Positions 17,661-25,347 of a DNA stretch of 64,000 nucleotides are shown piece after piece. Every line of letters starts with the position of its first letter. The stretch's first letter is position 1. This stretch comes from Mycobacterium sp. Lineage in GTDB: Bacteria > Actinomycetota > Actinomycetes > Mycobacteriales > Mycobacteriaceae. The translations under genes and the position numbers were made by a program. The notes under the pieces are model-generated. The model worked only from the letters and a program-made list of their open reading frames with translations. It made no database searches and was not told the origin of the DNA. The DNA lies in the NCBI GenBank assembly GCA_016197405.1, contig JACPVR010000013.1, positions 124,001 through 188,000 on the forward strand. Reading direction: 5' to 3'.

Positions 17661-18301
17661 CGTCGAACTCCAAGATTGACGACCCGGGTGGCAGTGCGGT
17701 CAGCGGACCACGTTGCACTGTACGGGCCGAGTACCGCAAAGCGGTCCTGGTAACGCCGGCAGCGTTTGCCAAGTTTGCGAAGTCAGGTCCCATTACCGGC
17801 CGTCGGATGTGGGTCTACCGCACTGATCCCAGCCGAGTCAGCAATGATCTGACAGCAGGAAGCAGTTGTCTAGGTCCGCCGAAAGTGACCGGTCCCCGTC
17901 GTACACCGGGCGCCTGCCCGCACCGCGCCGGTTGCCGAAACGTGACTCTAGCAACTCCTTAAGAGCCGGCCACGGTCACTCCGTGGCGCCGCCGTCCCGT
18001 CGCGGCCGCACTGTCGCCCCCTCCAGCAGATCGCAAATATTTAGCGCCCTTACTTTGATTGCTGAAAATCACCTTTTCGGATTCTATGTGAGCGCTCGCA
18101 GGTACCTGAGAGCCGAACCTTACCAATCAGCGGGGTCGTCACGAGCAGCGGCGACCCTCCCGGGATGGCCGACAAGACGGCAATAGGTCGGTTCTCAAGG
18201 CCTTTTACGAGATAATTAACGCGGTTGATTAGCACAAATGCGGGGTGCGCAAACAAGGCCTCAGGCCGGTCTACACCGTCGACCGGCTACCGACGAACGG
18301 G
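17661..18301. other. Long intergenic region upstream of the c-di-GMP operon
   Basis: About 640 bases without a convincing gene, between divergent transcription units. It holds a 7-bp perfect hairpin, GCCACGG-TCACT-CCGTGGC (17969-17987). The stretch at about 18025-18245 is strikingly AT-richer than its surroundings, ending in TAATTAACG and GATTAGC-type words that could be promoter -10 elements. Short open frames (for example 17866-18186 and 18050-18256) lack ribosome sites and family features. I recognise no riboswitch. Confidence 0.5.
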
Positions 18302-19054
18302 ATGAATGTGAACGCTGCACTTGCCGAATCCTTAGACATCCAAGTTTCGCTGCACGGCACCGCCAGCTGGTGGGATCGCGACGCCGAGTGCACGTTGGTC
18401 GTCGCACGCCCGCCGGACGAACCGGAGCTGTGGGACGAATACCTGGATGGCGCGGCGCGCAGCTACCGCAAACACGGTGTCGAGGACGCACTCGACATGT
18501 CGGCACTGCGAACCGGCGGCGACACCGCATTGTTCTTTGCCGCACTGGACGCCGGAGGCCGCGTCCTGGGCGGGTTGCGCGCCAAAGGACCGCTGCGCGA
18601 CGCCGAGGACTCGCACGCCGTCATCGAATGGGACGGCCAGCCCGGCCTGGCCGCGGTCCGCAAGATGATCAACGATCGGGCACCGTTCGGCATCCTGGAA
18701 TTCAAGTCGGCCTGGGTCGACGCCAAGCCCAACGGCCGCGCGGTGACCCGGGCGATGGCCCGGACAGCCTTCCACGCGATGGCGGTGATGGACATCCAGT
18801 TCTGCATGGCGACCTCGGCCGAACACGTCCTGAACAGCTGGGCGACATCGGGCGGCGTCGTTGCCGCCAACATCCCGCCCACGCCGTATCCCGACGAGCG
18901 CTATCAGACCCGGATGATGTGGTGGGACCGCACCAATTTCACCAAATACGCCGAGCCTGACCAGCTTTCGAAGATCCTGCAGGAGACCCGTGCGCTCCGC
19001 AACGAGTTGAGTGACCACTCTGAGGCCGATGTTCTCTACCGTATCGGTGGATGA
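18302..19054 (+). CDS. Unknown conserved protein, Rv1356c-like, possibly acyltransferase fold
   Basis: I do not recognise a characterised family. The 250-residue protein has segments resembling GNAT or N-acyl-amino-acid-synthase folds: a central FFAALDAGGRVLGGLRAKGP, then GILEFKSAWVD and FHAMAVMDIQFCMATSAEHV. A highly patterned C-terminal PPTPYPDERYQTRMMWWDR follows. ATG 18302 is chosen; GTG 18245 in the same frame is an alternative adding 19 residues. It overlaps the next gene as ATGA. From memory, M. tuberculosis Rv1356c has the same place beside MoeY and a c-di-GMP enzyme. The proposed fold is inference. Confidence 0.65.
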   Translation: MNVNAALAESLDIQVSLHGTASWWDRDAECTLVVARPPDEPELWDEYLDGAARSYRKHGVEDALDMSALRTGGDTALFFAALDAGGRVLGGLRAKGPLRDAEDSHAVIEWDGQPGLAAVRKMINDRAPFGILEFKSAWVDAKPNGRAVTRAMARTAFHAMAVMDIQFCMATSAEHVLNSWATSGGVVAANIPPTPYPDERYQTRMMWWDRTNFTKYAEPDQLSKILQETRALRNELSDHSEADVLYRIGG

Positions 19055-21168
19055 CCGAAAAATTGACGTGGGCGCCCGATCGTCCACACATCCTCGACGA
19101 AACCGACACCACTGACCTGCGCAAGATCGAATCGCTGCGCGCCGACTCGTCGATAACCATCATCGACACGCTGTCGCTGCAGCTCAGAGCCCTTTCCGAG
19201 GTCAAACCTCCGGTCAGCGAGGTCGACCTGGCCGAGCCCAGCCGCTGGGTGTACTACCCGTGGCGGCAGACCATGGTGCACGTCCTGGGTCCGCGATCGT
19301 TTCGTCGGCTCCGCACCGATCGCAACCGCAACATGATCACCGCCGACGAGCAGGCCCGGCTCGGCGAGCTCCGCATCGGGGTGGTCGGTCTCAGCGTCGG
19401 CCATGTGGTCGCACACACGCTGGCGGCGACCGGGTGCGGGCGGCTCCGGCTGGCCGATTTCGACACGCTGGAACTGTCGAACCTCAACCGCGTCCCGGCG
19501 ACGGTTTTCGACCTCGGTGAGAACAAGGCCGTCGTGGCCGCGCGCCGCATCACCGAACTCGACCCATACAGCGATGTCGAGTTGGTGCCCACCGGGCTGA
19601 CCCCCGAGACCATCGACAGCTTCCTCGACGGCCTGGACATCGTCGTCGAGGAATGCGACTCCCTCGACGTCAAGGCACTGCTGCGCCGCGCCGCGCGGGC
19701 GCACCGCCTTCCGGTCCTGATGGCGACCAGCGACCGCGGCATGGTCGACGTGGAACGCTACGACCTGGAACCCGACCGCCCGATCCTGCACGGGTTGCTC
19801 GACGAGGACCAGATCGACTCGCTGGCCGGCCTGTCCGCGTCCGGCAAGGTCTCGCATGTGCTGCGCATCATCGAGCCCGAGCGGGTTTCCGCGCGCGCCG
19901 CGGCATCGATGGTCGAAGTGGGAGAGTCGATTTCGACCTGGCCGCAGCTCGCGGGCGATGTCGTGCTCGGCGCCGCCGCCGTCGCCGAAGCGGTCCGGCG
20001 CATCGGACTCGGTGTGCCGCTGCGATCCGGGCGCGTCCGCATCGATATCGGCGCGGCCCTCGACGAACTCGCCGAACCGCCCATACCGAACTCCCCGCGT
20101 CCGTTCCCCGTGCCTGCCGCCCCCGTCCCGACGACCGCCGTCGAGCTGATCGCCGAGGCCACCTTGCGCGCACCGTCAGCCGGCAACTGCCAGCCCTGGC
20201 GTATCGAGGCCGACGCGACATCGATCGATATCAGCGTGGACCCGCAATTCTCGGCGTCGGTCGACATCGGCTACCGCGGCAGCGCCGTCGCCATCGGCGC
20301 CGCGGTCTTCAACGCGCAGGTGGCGGCGGCGAAACAGCGGCTCCTGGGGCCGGTCGAATGGACGACGGACGATCCCGAAACCCCCCTGCGGGCGGTCCTG
20401 CGCTTCGCCGACGGCACCGACGATGAGCTCGCCGGGCTCTACGAACCGCTACTCGAGCGCGGAACCAACCGGCGCGGCGGCGACGGCAGGCCGATGGATC
20501 GCGCCGTCCTGGACGCGCTGTGCGACGCCGCCCGATCGCAGGACGCGACACTGCGCATGTTCACCGGCCGCGAGGATCTCCTGGCCGTCGCGGACATCCT
20601 CGCCCGAACGGACCGTATCCGCTATCTGACCTCGCACCTGCATGCGGAGTTGCTCGAGGAACTTCGGTGGCCCGGCGATGCCGATCCCGATGCCGGCCTC
20701 GACATCAACAGTCTGGAACTCGATTCCGCCGAAACCGCGGCGCTGCAGATCCTTCAGCGCTCCGATGCGATGGAATTCTTGGCCGAATGGGATGCCGGCG
20801 CGGGTTTGGGCAACATGACCCGGGACCGCGTGATGAGCAGCTCGGCGGTCGGTGTGCTGACCGTCGCAGGTGACTCGCTGTTGGACTACGCCAGAGGCGG
20901 AGCGGCCGCCGAGGCGGTGTGGCTACACGCGACGCGGCTCGGTCTGGCGGTGCACCCGGTGACCCCGCTCTTCATCTACGCCCTCGACGAGCACGAGCGC
21001 ACGCAGTTGTCGCCGAATTTTGCGACCGCTTTGGGTACGCTAGCCCAAGCATTTGACGACCTGATCCACGTCGAGCGCAACGAAGTTGCAACCATCGTAT
21101 TCAGATTCGGCTACGCCGCCCCGGCCTCGGTGCGCAGCCGTAGACGCGCTCAACTATCGTCACACTGA
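19051..21168 (+). CDS. moeY: ThiF/E1-like adenylyltransferase fused to a nitroreductase domain, MoeY-like
   Basis: This is a two-domain protein of 705 residues. Residues about 90-330 form an E1/ThiF domain: the nucleotide loop GVVGLSVGHVV, the acidic strand LADFDTLELSNLNR, the conserved Lys in GENKAVVAARR, and EECDSLD. All residues expected for ATP-dependent adenylation appear present. Residues about 355-690 resemble an FMN nitroreductase, starting LRAPSAGNCQPW with a later RGTNRR. E1 proteins activate a C-terminal carboxylate; here neither the carrier nor the product is known. M. tuberculosis Rv1355c has the same fusion. The moeY name reflects annotation, not proven molybdopterin work. Confidence 0.85.
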   Translation: MTEKLTWAPDRPHILDETDTTDLRKIESLRADSSITIIDTLSLQLRALSEVKPPVSEVDLAEPSRWVYYPWRQTMVHVLGPRSFRRLRTDRNRNMITADEQARLGELRIGVVGLSVGHVVAHTLAATGCGRLRLADFDTLELSNLNRVPATVFDLGENKAVVAARRITELDPYSDVELVPTGLTPETIDSFLDGLDIVVEECDSLDVKALLRRAARAHRLPVLMATSDRGMVDVERYDLEPDRPILHGLLDEDQIDSLAGLSASGKVSHVLRIIEPERVSARAAASMVEVGESISTWPQLAGDVVLGAAAVAEAVRRIGLGVPLRSGRVRIDIGAALDELAEPPIPNSPRPFPVPAAPVPTTAVELIAEATLRAPSAGNCQPWRIEADATSIDISVDPQFSASVDIGYRGSAVAIGAAVFNAQVAAAKQRLLGPVEWTTDDPETPLRAVLRFADGTDDELAGLYEPLLERGTNRRGGDGRPMDRAVLDALCDAARSQDATLRMFTGREDLLAVADILARTDRIRYLTSHLHAELLEELRWPGDADPDAGLDINSLELDSAETAALQILQRSDAMEFLAEWDAGAGLGNMTRDRVMSSSAVGVLTVAGDSLLDYARGGAAAEAVWLHATRLGLAVHPVTPLFIYALDEHERTQLSPNFATALGTLAQAFDDLIHVERNEVATIVFRFGYAAPASVRSRRRAQLSSH

Positions 21169-21190
21169 GGTGGGGTATCGGAGAGGGCAC

Positions 21191-23038
21191 ATGGCGAGCA
21201 GTCTCGATATCGTGGTCACTGCCGTAGCGACCAAGTTGATGGCCACCGACTCGTACAACGCGGCTGAGGTGTTGCAAGACGTCCTCTCCGACCTGGTTAC
21301 GGCTTTCGAGGTCGACCACTGCTTCCTTCGCTACAACGACCACTCCATCAGGGCTTCTCGCATGGTCGCCGAATGGCCCGCGCGCCTTTCCATCCCCGAT
21401 CCCGACCCGTTGGCGCTGGTCTATTTCGCCGACGACCCGGTATTCGCGATGGCCGAGCACAACAAGCAGGTCGTGGTGCTGCGTCCGGAGCCCGCCACCG
21501 ACGAGTTCCAGCGCAAGATCGAAGAGTCCGGCGGCTACGTCAGCACGTTGGCCACCGCACCACTGCTGGCCGGTGACATCACCACCGGCACCTTGGGATT
21601 CGTCAAATCCGGCGACAAGGCGTGGAGCGAGAACGAACTCAACGCGGTCGAGGCGATCGCCTCGCTGCTGGCCCAGGTGCAGGCACGGATCGCCGCCGAA
21701 GAGCAGTTGCGTTATCTCGCCGAACACGACGATCTGACCGGCGTCTACAACCGTCGGGCCCTGGTGGCCCACCTCGACGCCCGGCTGACGGCCGGCAACA
21801 GCGGTCCGGTCGCTGTGCTGTTCCTCGATCTCGATCGGCTCAAGGCGGTCAACGACTACCTCGGCCACAACGCCGGCGACTGGTTCATCCGGGTCTTCGC
21901 CGAGCGCCTGCGGGAGAAAACCGATGACCGCTGCCTGATCGCACGCCTCGGCGGCGACGAATTCGTCATCGTCCCGGCGGCGCCGACGGATCCCGGCACC
22001 GCCGAGGAACTGGCCAATCAGCTACAGAACTCGCTGCGCGAGCGAGTGGCGATCGACGGTGAGATGCTGACCCGCACCGTGAGCATCGGTGTCGCAGTGG
22101 GCGAACCGGGCCGCGACAATACCTCCGACCTGCTGCGCCGGGCCGACCAAGCGGTGCTGACGGCGAAGAGCGCGGGCGGCAACAAGATCGCGGTGTTCTC
22201 CGACGACATCTCGCTGAAGAGCACGTTCCGAAACGACATCGAGCTGCATCTGCAGGGTGTCATCGAGAGCGGTTCGCTGGTCCTGCACTACCTGCCGGAG
22301 ATCGATATGCGCACCGGCGAGGTACTGGCCGCCGAGGCGCTGGTGCGCTGGCAGCATCCGACACGCGGACTGCTGCTTCCCGATTCGTTCATCGGGGTGG
22401 CCGAGTCCATCAACATGGCCGGCGAGCTGGGCCGCTGGGTCATGCGGGCGGCGTGCACCGAATTCGGCATGTGGCATTCGCGCGGTATCGGCCGCGACAC
22501 CGTGCTGCGCATCAACGTCTCACCGGTGCAGCTGGTCGCCGAGGGTTTCGCCGACGCCGTCGCCGAGACGCTGGAGGATTTCGGGCTCGACGGTGAGTCG
22601 GTGTGCCTGGAGATCACCGAAAGCGTTGTGGTGCAAGACATCGAGACCACCCGGATAACACTGGCCGCCCTCAAGGAGGTCGGTGTGCGGATCGCCATCG
22701 ACGATTTCGGCACCGGTTACAGCGTGCTCACGCACCTGAAATCGCTGCCGGTGGACTCGTTGAAGATCGACCGGAGCTTCGTCAAGGATCTGGGCACCAA
22801 CGCCGGCGATCTGGCCATCGTGCGGGCCGTCATAGCGCTCGCGGACGCCTTCGGCCTGGGGCTCGTCGCCGAGGGTGTCGAGACCGCCGCCGCGGCGCAG
22901 ACGCTGCTGCGGCACGGCTGTTACCGGGCGCAGGGCTTCCTGCTGTCGCGTCCGCTCGGCGGTGCCGACATGTCGGCACTGCTGGCGCAGCGGCGTATCC
23001 CGCTGCCGTTCCCGGCCTCGCTGCGCGCGACGTCCTGA
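21191..23038 (+). CDS. dcpA: GAF-GGDEF-EAL bifunctional c-di-GMP enzyme, DcpA/Rv1354c-like
   Basis: This cytosolic second-messenger enzyme of 615 residues makes c-di-GMP from GTP (GGDEF) and hydrolyses it (EAL). The N-terminal GAF domain covers about residues 20-165. The GGDEF domain has the intact motif RLGGDEFVIV and EHDDLTGVYNRRAL. The EAL domain has AEALVRW, INVSPVQL, EITES, IDDFGTGYS and KIDRSFV, so both activities look intact. The usual RxxD inhibitory site just before GGDEF is not apparent. ATG 21191 has GGAGAGGG upstream. M. smegmatis DcpA has this domain order. It lies 22 bases after moeY in one operon. Confidence 0.92.
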   Translation: MASSLDIVVTAVATKLMATDSYNAAEVLQDVLSDLVTAFEVDHCFLRYNDHSIRASRMVAEWPARLSIPDPDPLALVYFADDPVFAMAEHNKQVVVLRPEPATDEFQRKIEESGGYVSTLATAPLLAGDITTGTLGFVKSGDKAWSENELNAVEAIASLLAQVQARIAAEEQLRYLAEHDDLTGVYNRRALVAHLDARLTAGNSGPVAVLFLDLDRLKAVNDYLGHNAGDWFIRVFAERLREKTDDRCLIARLGGDEFVIVPAAPTDPGTAEELANQLQNSLRERVAIDGEMLTRTVSIGVAVGEPGRDNTSDLLRRADQAVLTAKSAGGNKIAVFSDDISLKSTFRNDIELHLQGVIESGSLVLHYLPEIDMRTGEVLAAEALVRWQHPTRGLLLPDSFIGVAESINMAGELGRWVMRAACTEFGMWHSRGIGRDTVLRINVSPVQLVAEGFADAVAETLEDFGLDGESVCLEITESVVVQDIETTRITLAALKEVGVRIAIDDFGTGYSVLTHLKSLPVDSLKIDRSFVKDLGTNAGDLAIVRAVIALADAFGLGLVAEGVETAAAAQTLLRHGCYRAQGFLLSRPLGGADMSALLAQRRIPLPFPASLRATS

Positions 23039-23812
23039 TCAGTCGCGGTCCGCGGCGACCAGCTCGAGGCGGATGAACCGGCTCGCCGCACGCGATGCCA
23101 GCGCCAGATCCAGCCGCGCGGCATCGTGAGCACCGGCCGGCAGTTGCGGTAACGCGGCACCGGCTCCGGTCGCGATGACCACGCCGCCGACCGCCCGCAC
23201 CCAGCATTCGCCTGAGGCGGTGTCGACCACCGCACCGCGCACCTTGCCGTCGAGGAATACCAGGCTGCTCAGCGTGCCCTCGAGGTCGTCGATGCCGATA
23301 TCACCGGCCCGTTGGGACAACCAGGAACTGAGATCCAGCGCTGCCGTGGTGTCCAGGTGCCCGACCGGCAGCGGCGTGGCGGGAGGCTCGGTGGGCGTCG
23401 TGCACAGCAGGCCGTACGGGGAACCCAGGCATTTCACCGCCCAGTCCCGCAGCCGCGAGCCGAAGAAGTGTTTCTGCGGTGCGATGGCCGCGGGATCGAA
23501 GACGTCCAGAACGGCCGGTTCGGCGCCCGTGGCGGGCGGACCGGCGTCCTCGGTGAGCTGGTTCAGATATGCCACGGTGACGCTGTCGGTCAGCCCCAGC
23601 CGGACGGCCAGGGTGTCGTGTCCGGTCGGCGGTTTCGCGTCGGCGGCGAGCACCTCGTAGCCCGCGGCCTGCGCGGCGATCGCGGCGGCCAGCGCGGTGT
23701 TACCCGCTCCGACGAACAGATAGTCGACTACCTCGTGCCAGTCGATCGGATCCGGTTCCGGTTCGTAACCGGTCTCAGTGTCGCGCTCGCCCGACGCGGG
23801 CTGCCACGTCAA
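23039..23812 (-). CDS. Short FAD/NAD-binding protein
   Basis: This 257-residue protein starts with a flavin-type dinucleotide fold, YLFVGAGNTALAAAIAAQAAG followed by EVLAADAK. It continues to a second nucleotide-like strand, GGVVIATGAGAAL. It resembles only the FAD domain of fumarate-reductase or ketosteroid-dehydrogenase-like flavoproteins and lacks a full substrate domain, so it is either a reduced family member or inactive. It probably starts at TTG 23812, overlapping the pyrE stop. It ends directly against the c-di-GMP gene with no gap between stops. The function is unknown. Confidence 0.7.
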   Translation of the reverse strand: MTWQPASGERDTETGYEPEPDPIDWHEVVDYLFVGAGNTALAAAIAAQAAGYEVLAADAKPPTGHDTLAVRLGLTDSVTVAYLNQLTEDAGPPATGAEPAVLDVFDPAAIAPQKHFFGSRLRDWAVKCLGSPYGLLCTTPTEPPATPLPVGHLDTTAALDLSSWLSQRAGDIGIDDLEGTLSSLVFLDGKVRGAVVDTASGECWVRAVGGVVIATGAGAALPQLPAGAHDAARLDLALASRAASRFIRLELVAADRD

Positions 23813-24372
23813 CCATCCCCCAGCCCGAGATCGGCGAGTTCCAGTGCGCTGCGGTAGGCCAACCCTTCGGCGGCGATCACCTCGGCAGCCCCGGTGGCGC
23901 GGTCGACGACGGTCGCGACGCCGACCACCTCGCCGCCGGCCTCGCGCACAGCGCGTACCGCGGTCAAAGGCGAGGCACCGGTGGTGCTGGTGTCCTCGAC
24001 GACGAGCACCCGCTTCCCGGAGACGTCGGAACCTTCGATGAGCCGTTGCATACCGTGGGTTTTCGCCGACTTGCGGACCACGAACGCGTCGATGGGACGG
24101 CCGGGGGCGTGCATTATCGCGGTGGCGACCGGGTCGGCGCCTAGCGTCAGTCCACCGACGACGTCATAGTCCCAGTCGCTGGTCAGCTCGCGCATCAGCG
24201 AGCCGATGAGCCGGGCGGCGCGGTGCTGCAAGGTGGCCCGGCGCAGATCCACGTAGTAGTCGGATTCCTTGCCGGAGGACAACACGACCCGGCCGCGGAC
24301 GACCGAAAGTTCCCGGACCAGTTCGGCGAGTTCCGCGCGATCGGCAGGGGTCAGCTCAGGTGCCACTGTCAC
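23809..24372 (-). CDS. pyrE: Orotate phosphoribosyltransferase
   Basis: This enzyme adds PRPP-derived ribose phosphate to orotate, giving OMP, in pyrimidine synthesis. The 187-residue protein carries the PRPP-binding motif VLVVEDTSTTGAS, the GKESDYYVDLR segment and the mobile-loop region VVRKSAKTHG. A GTG start at 24372 is assumed; GTG 24366 is two codons on. It lies nine bases after the ttfA stop and overlaps the flavoprotein gene, so the three are probably co-transcribed. Confidence 0.95.
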   Translation of the reverse strand: MTVAPELTPADRAELAELVRELSVVRGRVVLSSGKESDYYVDLRRATLQHRAARLIGSLMRELTSDWDYDVVGGLTLGADPVATAIMHAPGRPIDAFVVRKSAKTHGMQRLIEGSDVSGKRVLVVEDTSTTGASPLTAVRAVREAGGEVVGVATVVDRATGAAEVIAAEGLAYRSALELADLGLGDG

Positions 24373-24381
24373 AGACTCCCG

Positions 24382-25200
24382 CTAGCGCTGGTAGTTGGGC
24401 GCCTGCCGGCCGTTGCGCGGCGGCAGCGGTCCGGGCCGCTCGGCCCGGACGGGCTCGCGGTGGCGGGGCGCTGCGGCGTCGGGATGGCCGGGTGGCGGCA
24501 GCTCGGGGGGCGGTGCGCTCTGTGCCAGCGGGCGTGACGGAGCAGCGCCGAGCTGGTTGCGGTGCCGGGGCGCCGGGCCGATGGCGGCCTGCGCCGTCGG
24601 CGGCAGCACGCGCAGCAGGTCGTTGAACTGGCGCACGGTCCGCAGACCCTCGTCCCACTGAGCGCGGGTACTGGAGATGGGCATCGAGACCAGCGTCCAG
24701 TTCTCCTCGTTCCACATGATCTCGGCGCAGTCGGGGGCGGTGTGGGCGAAGGTGACCATCCGACGGTCACACGCCCTTCTGGCGGCGTCGAGATTGGTCG
24801 AGTAGACCATCCGGGGCCCGATCGCCCCGAGCAGCCAGATGTCGTTCTCGCGGGGCTCGTTGACGCCCTTGAGGCGCAGGTCCACGACGACGTTGGTACC
24901 GACCTTGCGGTGCAGTGCGATGACCGTCGCGGCGTCCTCCAGGTCGAAGATGAAGACGGCTTCTCCGCGGATCTGGCCCAGCACCACGTTGCGGGCGTTG
25001 ACGTCGCCGACGGTGGACATCACGCCGCGTTTCCAGCGGCTCAGGATCTCGGTGGACACCGGTTCGTAGTCGAACCCGTGCGACCGTGCCCATGACTTGC
25101 GCCGCCGTCCGAGGCCGCGACGGCGGTCGATATCGACATACAGAAGTACCGCCGCACCGACGAAGCAGAGTGCGGACAGCGTGAACCAGAGCGGAACCAT
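24382..25200 (-). CDS. ttfA: Trehalose monomycolate transport factor A, Rv0383c-like
   Basis: TtfA is an essential mycobacterial partner of the MmpL3 flippase in trehalose monomycolate export. The 272-residue protein begins with one membrane segment (residues about 3-22, WFTLSALCFVGAAVLLY). A conserved cytosolic domain follows (SHGFDYEPVSTEILSRW, VVDLRLKGVNEPRENDIWLLG). The C-terminal tail of about 75 residues is Pro/Arg-rich and probably disordered. The order clpB, ttfA, pyrE matches my memory of Rv0384c-Rv0382c. Identification rests on this synteny and architecture. Confidence 0.88.
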   Translation of the reverse strand: MVPLWFTLSALCFVGAAVLLYVDIDRRRGLGRRRKSWARSHGFDYEPVSTEILSRWKRGVMSTVGDVNARNVVLGQIRGEAVFIFDLEDAATVIALHRKVGTNVVVDLRLKGVNEPRENDIWLLGAIGPRMVYSTNLDAARRACDRRMVTFAHTAPDCAEIMWNEENWTLVSMPISSTRAQWDEGLRTVRQFNDLLRVLPPTAQAAIGPAPRHRNQLGAAPSRPLAQSAPPPELPPPGHPDAAAPRHREPVRAERPGPLPPRNGRQAPNYQR

Positions 25201-25280
25201 CGCACGTAGCCTATCTGCTGGTACCCACTAAGCGAGAATGCCAGCAGGTCACAACCACGTTACGCCCTGCATATGGCCCG

Positions 25281-25338
25281 CGAGCAGACGCAAACGACCC
25301 CCTTTTCTGGTCGAAAAGGGGTCGTCTACGACTGCTCG
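25281..25338. terminator. Hairpin terminator after clpB, second copy of the 6011 element
   Basis: The inner arms are ACGACCCCCTTTTC (25294-25307) and GAAAAGGGGTCGT (25313-25325), with one unpaired C. The outer arms are CGAGCAG (25281-25287) and CTGCTCG (25332-25338). Its left half is almost identical to the element at 6011-6068, showing a dispersed family. It begins ten bases past the clpB stop and separates clpB from ttfA. Confidence 0.82.
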
Positions 25339-25347
25339 GCGGGGACC

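Noticed and set aside
17969..17987. Perfect hairpin GCCACGG/CCGTGGC as a terminator or riboswitch part
   Set aside because: It has no U-tract and no surrounding conserved riboswitch core, so only the hairpin itself is stated.
17866..18256. Short frames in the AT-richer intergenic region (17866-18186 and 18050-18256)
   Set aside because: No ribosome site, no family pattern and biased composition; left as intergenic.
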